Source: Planctomycetota bacterium
Lineage (GTDB): Bacteria > Planctomycetota > Phycisphaerae > Phycisphaerales > UBA5793
DNA length: 64,000 nt
Reading direction: 5' to 3'
NCBI GenBank assembly: GCA_963205185.1
Contig: CAUJHZ010000076.1
Coordinates: forward strand, 81,157 to 145,156
A model generated the notes under the pieces. That model was not told the origin of the DNA and did no database searches. It saw only the letters and a program-made list of their open reading frames with translations. Every line of letters starts with the position of its first letter. Position 1 is the first letter of the stretch. Of the stretch, positions 61,463 through 64,000 are shown one piece after another. The translations under genes were made by a program, and so were the position numbers.

Positions 61463-62251
61463 TTGCGGGCTGCCCATGATTCTAATCGGCTATCGGGGAG
61501 GGGGCGACGAATTCGATATGCGGCCGCGGCCCTGGCCTGTTCGGGGTTCATTTGGGGATGCGCGGAGACCCAGCGCGATTTCTACCAAGCCCCTCCACCG
61601 CAGCCCGCAGGCTGGTCCGTGGGAGAGACCGCAGCGCAAGATCTATCCAGCATAGTGATTACGCTGCTCTCGCGAGAAGGGTTCGAACTGAAGGTGGCCC
61701 AGTCTGCGCCTGCCGTGGTGCACGGGAGCCTCATGCAGGAGGAAAAAGACGAGGGTGAGATTCTGGTGGTCAGATATGACCCCCAATCGCCAAGTCGGGT
61801 CGCCGTGGAGGCCCGGATCGGCCTGCTGGGGCACCAAGGGAAGGAGAGCCGGCTCGCGCAAGCGGTTACCGGGGCTCTGGGAGACGAGGCGACCCAAGGC
61901 GAGCCCGGGCCGCCGATTCCCGGGCCGTGGAGCGAAGCCGGGATTTCAGGCCGATGGATTGACCTGGAATCCGCCGTCAAGGGAGCCGGGGTCTCGGATG
62001 ACTCAGTTGATCTGGCGGTGGTGTCGGTTGACCGATGGCGCTTTGCAACGATTTTTGCCCTGCGCTCGCTCGCCGCGGATGAAGGCACGCTGATCATCAC
62101 CGGCGACCGGGAGAGTTCCGCCGGACCGCAGCGAGCGTACCTGCGGATCGGGCTGTTCGGCAACCCGGAGTTGGAGCGCGAGATTCTCGACCGGCTGCAG
62201 AAAGCGCTCGAACAGCTCGGCAAGCGGCAGCGGCTGCCGGGGGCCCGATGA
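61463..62251 (+). CDS. lipoprotein-like exported protein, start uncertain
   Basis: About 262 residues from a TTG at 61463, the nearest in-frame start to a clear leader: RRIR then YAAAALACSGFIWGC, which ends in a lipobox-like region. No ATG or GTG lies closer. The mature part has SIVITLLSREGFELKVAQS, ARIGLLGHQGKESRLA, and a conserved-looking C-terminal domain with LESAVKGAGVSDDSVDLAVV and QRAYLRIGLFGNPELEREIL. It is divergent from phoH. No family is recognised. A short hydrophobic leader followed by a well-formed domain makes it credible as an envelope protein. Confidence 0.6.
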   Translation: MRAAHDSNRLSGRGRRIRYAAAALACSGFIWGCAETQRDFYQAPPPQPAGWSVGETAAQDLSSIVITLLSREGFELKVAQSAPAVVHGSLMQEEKDEGEILVVRYDPQSPSRVAVEARIGLLGHQGKESRLAQAVTGALGDEATQGEPGPPIPGPWSEAGISGRWIDLESAVKGAGVSDDSVDLAVVSVDRWRFATIFALRSLAADEGTLIITGDRESSAGPQRAYLRIGLFGNPELEREILDRLQKALEQLGKRQRLPGAR

Positions 62252-62265
62252 CCCTTAAGCCTCAC

Positions 62266-62293
62266 TTGTCAAAACCCGATGACCCGGTATACT
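62266..62293 (+). promoter_or_regulatory. sigma70-type promoter of tRNA-Gly
   Basis: TTGTCA (62266-62271), a 16-bp spacer, TATACT (62288-62293), ending 12 bp before the tRNA start. Confidence 0.7.
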
Positions 62294-62305
62294 CCGCTTC
62301 GTCGC

Positions 62306-62377
62306 GCGGGTGTAGCTCAGTGGTAGAGCGTCACGTTGCCAACGTGAATGTCGTGAGTTCGAATCTCATCACCCGCT
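62306..62377 (+). tRNA. tRNA-Gly (GCC anticodon)
   Basis: Complete cloverleaf: acceptor GCGGGTG/CACCCGC, D-arm GCTC/GAGC, anticodon stem CACGT/ACGTG with loop TGCCA (anticodon GCC), T-loop TTCGAAT. Discriminator T. CCA is not encoded. Confidence 0.96.
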
Positions 62378-62381
62378 CTTG

Positions 62382-62406
62382 CAAGCCCCGGAACCCCCGG
62401 GGCTTG
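62382..62406 (+). terminator. hairpin just after tRNA-Gly
   Basis: CAAGCCCCGG, loop AACCC, CCGGGGCTTG: a perfect 10-bp stem 4 bp after the tRNA 3' end. There is no T-tract after it, so it could be a terminator or a 3' processing barrier. Confidence 0.6.
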
Positions 62407-62477
62407 ATGCATTCCGGGACCCTTCGCTGCCGGCGCCTCCCGCCGGCCCATGAGATCGAGCCGCACCATGTCCGCTG

Positions 62478-64000
62478 ATGACTGATCTGCTGCGCAACCT
62501 CATCAGCCGCATCCGGCGACTGAATCTCGACCTCGGCCGGGACTGGGTGCTCATCATCTACGGCGCGATCATCGGCACGCTCACCGCCGTCGGCGCCGTC
62601 GCCTTCGCCAAAGCGCTGCACTGGACCGAGCATCAGTGCTACGAGCAGCAGCGATCGTGGCCGATCTGGCTGCTCCCGCTGCTTCCCATGGCCGGGGCGC
62701 TCATTACCGGAATCCTCGTCCAGACATTCGCCAAGGACGCCGAAGGCCACGGTGTGCCGCAGGTCATCGACGCCATCGCCCGGCGCGGCGGCAAGATTTC
62801 CTGGAAAGTCGGCGTGGTCAAAGTTCTCGCCTCGATCGCCACTGTCGGCTCGGGTGGATCGGCCGGAGCCGAGGGACCGATTGTCCAGATCGGCTCGACT
62901 TCAGGTTCGGTGTTCGGACAGATTGCGCGCGTGACGCGAGTGGACCTGAGCACGCTGGTCGGCTGCGGCGCCGCTGCCGGCATCGCTTCGATCTTCAACG
63001 CGCCCATCACCGGCGTGCTGTTCGCCCTCGAGATCCTGCTGCGCGATTTTTCGCTCAAGACGTTTACCCCGATCATGGTCGCCAGCGTCTTCTCGACCGC
63101 AGTGACGCAGGCGCTGCTGCATCACAAGGATGCGATTTTCGCCGTCGAACTCACCGGATACGAATTCACGATTGCGGAAATGCCCAGTTACGTGCTGCTG
63201 GGCCTCGTGTGCGTGCTGGTGAGCGTCGCGATGACGCGCCTGCTGCACCTGGCCGAGGATCTGTTCGCCAAGGTGAAGATGCCGCGCGTGCTGCTTCCGG
63301 TCTTGGGCGCGGCCCTTCTTGGCGTCACGGGAATCATCTGGGTGCTGCTCATGCGCGGTCCGTACCACACCGACCAGCGCGTGCCGCCGTTCTACGGCAA
63401 CGGCTACCCCACCATCGTTCATCTCATTGAGCCGGGCACCTATGAGCAGCCGGCCTCTCCCTCACGAGCCGCAGACATCGAGCGCGTGCAGACAGAGATC
63501 GTCGGGCCTGAGGACGAGCCGGCGGGTGAGACGGGTCGGCCGGACGAGGCCGTCGCCGAGGCCGATGCGCCGCCGCTGCTGATCACCGTTCTAGTTCTTC
63601 TTACGCTGTTCAAGGCGCTGGGCACCTGCCTGACGCTTGGTTCGGGCGGCTCGGGCGGGGTCTTCGCGCCGAGCCTTTACATCGGCGCGACGTCCGGCGC
63701 GGCATTTGGTCTCATTCTCGAACGGCTTTCGCTCATCCCCGCAGGCGTCACCCCTGCGTCCTACGCGTTGGTGGGCATGGCGGCGGTCATTGCGGGCACG
63801 ACCTTCGCGCCGCTCACCGCCATCCTGCTGCTGTTCGAACTCACGCGCGAGCCGTTCGTCATGCTCCCGGCGATGCTCACATCGATCATCGCCGCCATCG
63901 GCTCGCACCTGTGGATGCGCGATTCGATCTATACCATGAAACTCCGCCAGGCCGGCGTGCTGCTCGGCGGCGGGCGCGACCTGACCATCATGCGCCGCGT
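62478..64000 (+). CDS. ClC family chloride channel/antiporter (partial, runs off window end)
   Basis: Open frame from the ATG at 62478 to the last base, over 507 residues. The ClC hallmarks are present: GSGGSAGAEGPIVQIGS in the first half, with the external gating Glu in AEGP, and GSGGSGGVFAPSLYIGA in the second half. FNAPITGVLFALEI and FAPLTAILLLFELT show the internal repeat. The N-terminal ~25 residues are cytosolic. A hydrophilic loop of about 75 residues (DEPAGETGRPDEAVAE region) between the halves is longer than usual. The C-terminus, where CBS domains often sit, is not visible. Confidence 0.93.
   Translation, partial: MTDLLRNLISRIRRLNLDLGRDWVLIIYGAIIGTLTAVGAVAFAKALHWTEHQCYEQQRSWPIWLLPLLPMAGALITGILVQTFAKDAEGHGVPQVIDAIARRGGKISWKVGVVKVLASIATVGSGGSAGAEGPIVQIGSTSGSVFGQIARVTRVDLSTLVGCGAAAGIASIFNAPITGVLFALEILLRDFSLKTFTPIMVASVFSTAVTQALLHHKDAIFAVELTGYEFTIAEMPSYVLLGLVCVLVSVAMTRLLHLAEDLFAKVKMPRVLLPVLGAALLGVTGIIWVLLMRGPYHTDQRVPPFYGNGYPTIVHLIEPGTYEQPASPSRAADIERVQTEIVGPEDEPAGETGRPDEAVAEADAPPLLITVLVLLTLFKALGTCLTLGSGGSGGVFAPSLYIGATSGAAFGLILERLSLIPAGVTPASYALVGMAAVIAGTTFAPLTAILLLFELTREPFVMLPAMLTSIIAAIGSHLWMRDSIYTMKLRQAGVLLGGGRDLTIMRR

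Noticed and set aside
1-64000. Prophage, insertion sequence, CRISPR array or toxin-antitoxin system
   Set aside because: No integrase, transposase, terminal inverted repeats with target duplications, phage structural genes or regularly spaced repeats were seen; the only repeats are the 56-bp tandem array and the element in the glycosyltransferase gene.

Overview
The window is a GC-rich bacterial chromosome segment, most likely from the phylum Planctomycetota, probably class Phycisphaerae or a close relative. This is inferred from gene content only. Supporting traits are prepilin-like proteins with the planctomycete-type N-terminus and a C-terminal FADGH-type motif, CxxC...CPECG zinc-ribbon modules inside membrane proteins, LL-diaminopimelate aminotransferase, very long cytochrome oxidase subunits, a MoxR/DUF58/VWA membrane locus, and many signal-peptide proteins of unknown function. 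Genes are dense and often translationally coupled by ATGA or GTGA overlaps.

Layout. Positions 1-3350 hold a small secreted Cys-rich protein, tRNA-Phe with its promoter, a ketosynthase-like enzyme and dapL. Positions 3433-15784 form a respiratory locus. On the minus strand it carries a cupredoxin-like protein, coxB, coxA, ctaA, ctaB, an ABC-2 exporter (ATPase plus permease), a SCO-DUF420 fusion and a small membrane protein; on the plus strand it carries coxC and a subunit IV gene. The oxidase is an A2-type heme-copper oxidase (YSHPAV motif) with extra sequence in several subunits. Next come DUF456, RidA, a class-V PLP enzyme, an orphan OppC/OppD pair (17946-20224) and an ECF sigma/membrane/secreted-protein operon (20277-22418).

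Positions 22538-31400 hold lipoproteins, a striking Lys/Arg/Asn/Thr-rich protein with almost no acidic residues (23648-24313), a zinc-ribbon membrane protein, a dihydrouridine synthase, an FG-GAP protein, a GT2 glycosyltransferase interrupted in frame by a palindromic repeat, a UPF0104-type flippase-like protein and a small helical protein. Positions 31407-40264 are a minus-strand envelope locus in the order large VWA protein, MoxR ATPase, DUF58, BatA-like VWA protein, truncated exported protein and truncated ABC-2 permease; the last two meet at an out-of-frame junction near 32,690.

Positions 40388-50446 carry nuoB, a secretin-domain-like protein, a large unknown exported protein, uppS, a HAF-like secreted protein, a cyclase-kinase-TPR receptor and a solitary atpG. 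Positions 50782-57996 carry a fatty-acid desaturase, hisS, a frameshifted prepilin-like gene beside its intact paralogue, three ~56-bp tandem repeats, nuoG and purQ. Positions 58004-64000 carry a 7TM-HD phosphohydrolase, phoH, a lipoprotein, tRNA-Gly with promoter and hairpin, and a ClC channel gene that runs off the end.

The clearest candidates for new biology are the basic protein at 23648, the coordinated predicted-periplasmic insertions in oxidase subunits I, III and IV, the exporter embedded in the oxidase operon, and the in-frame repeat insertion in the glycosyltransferase.
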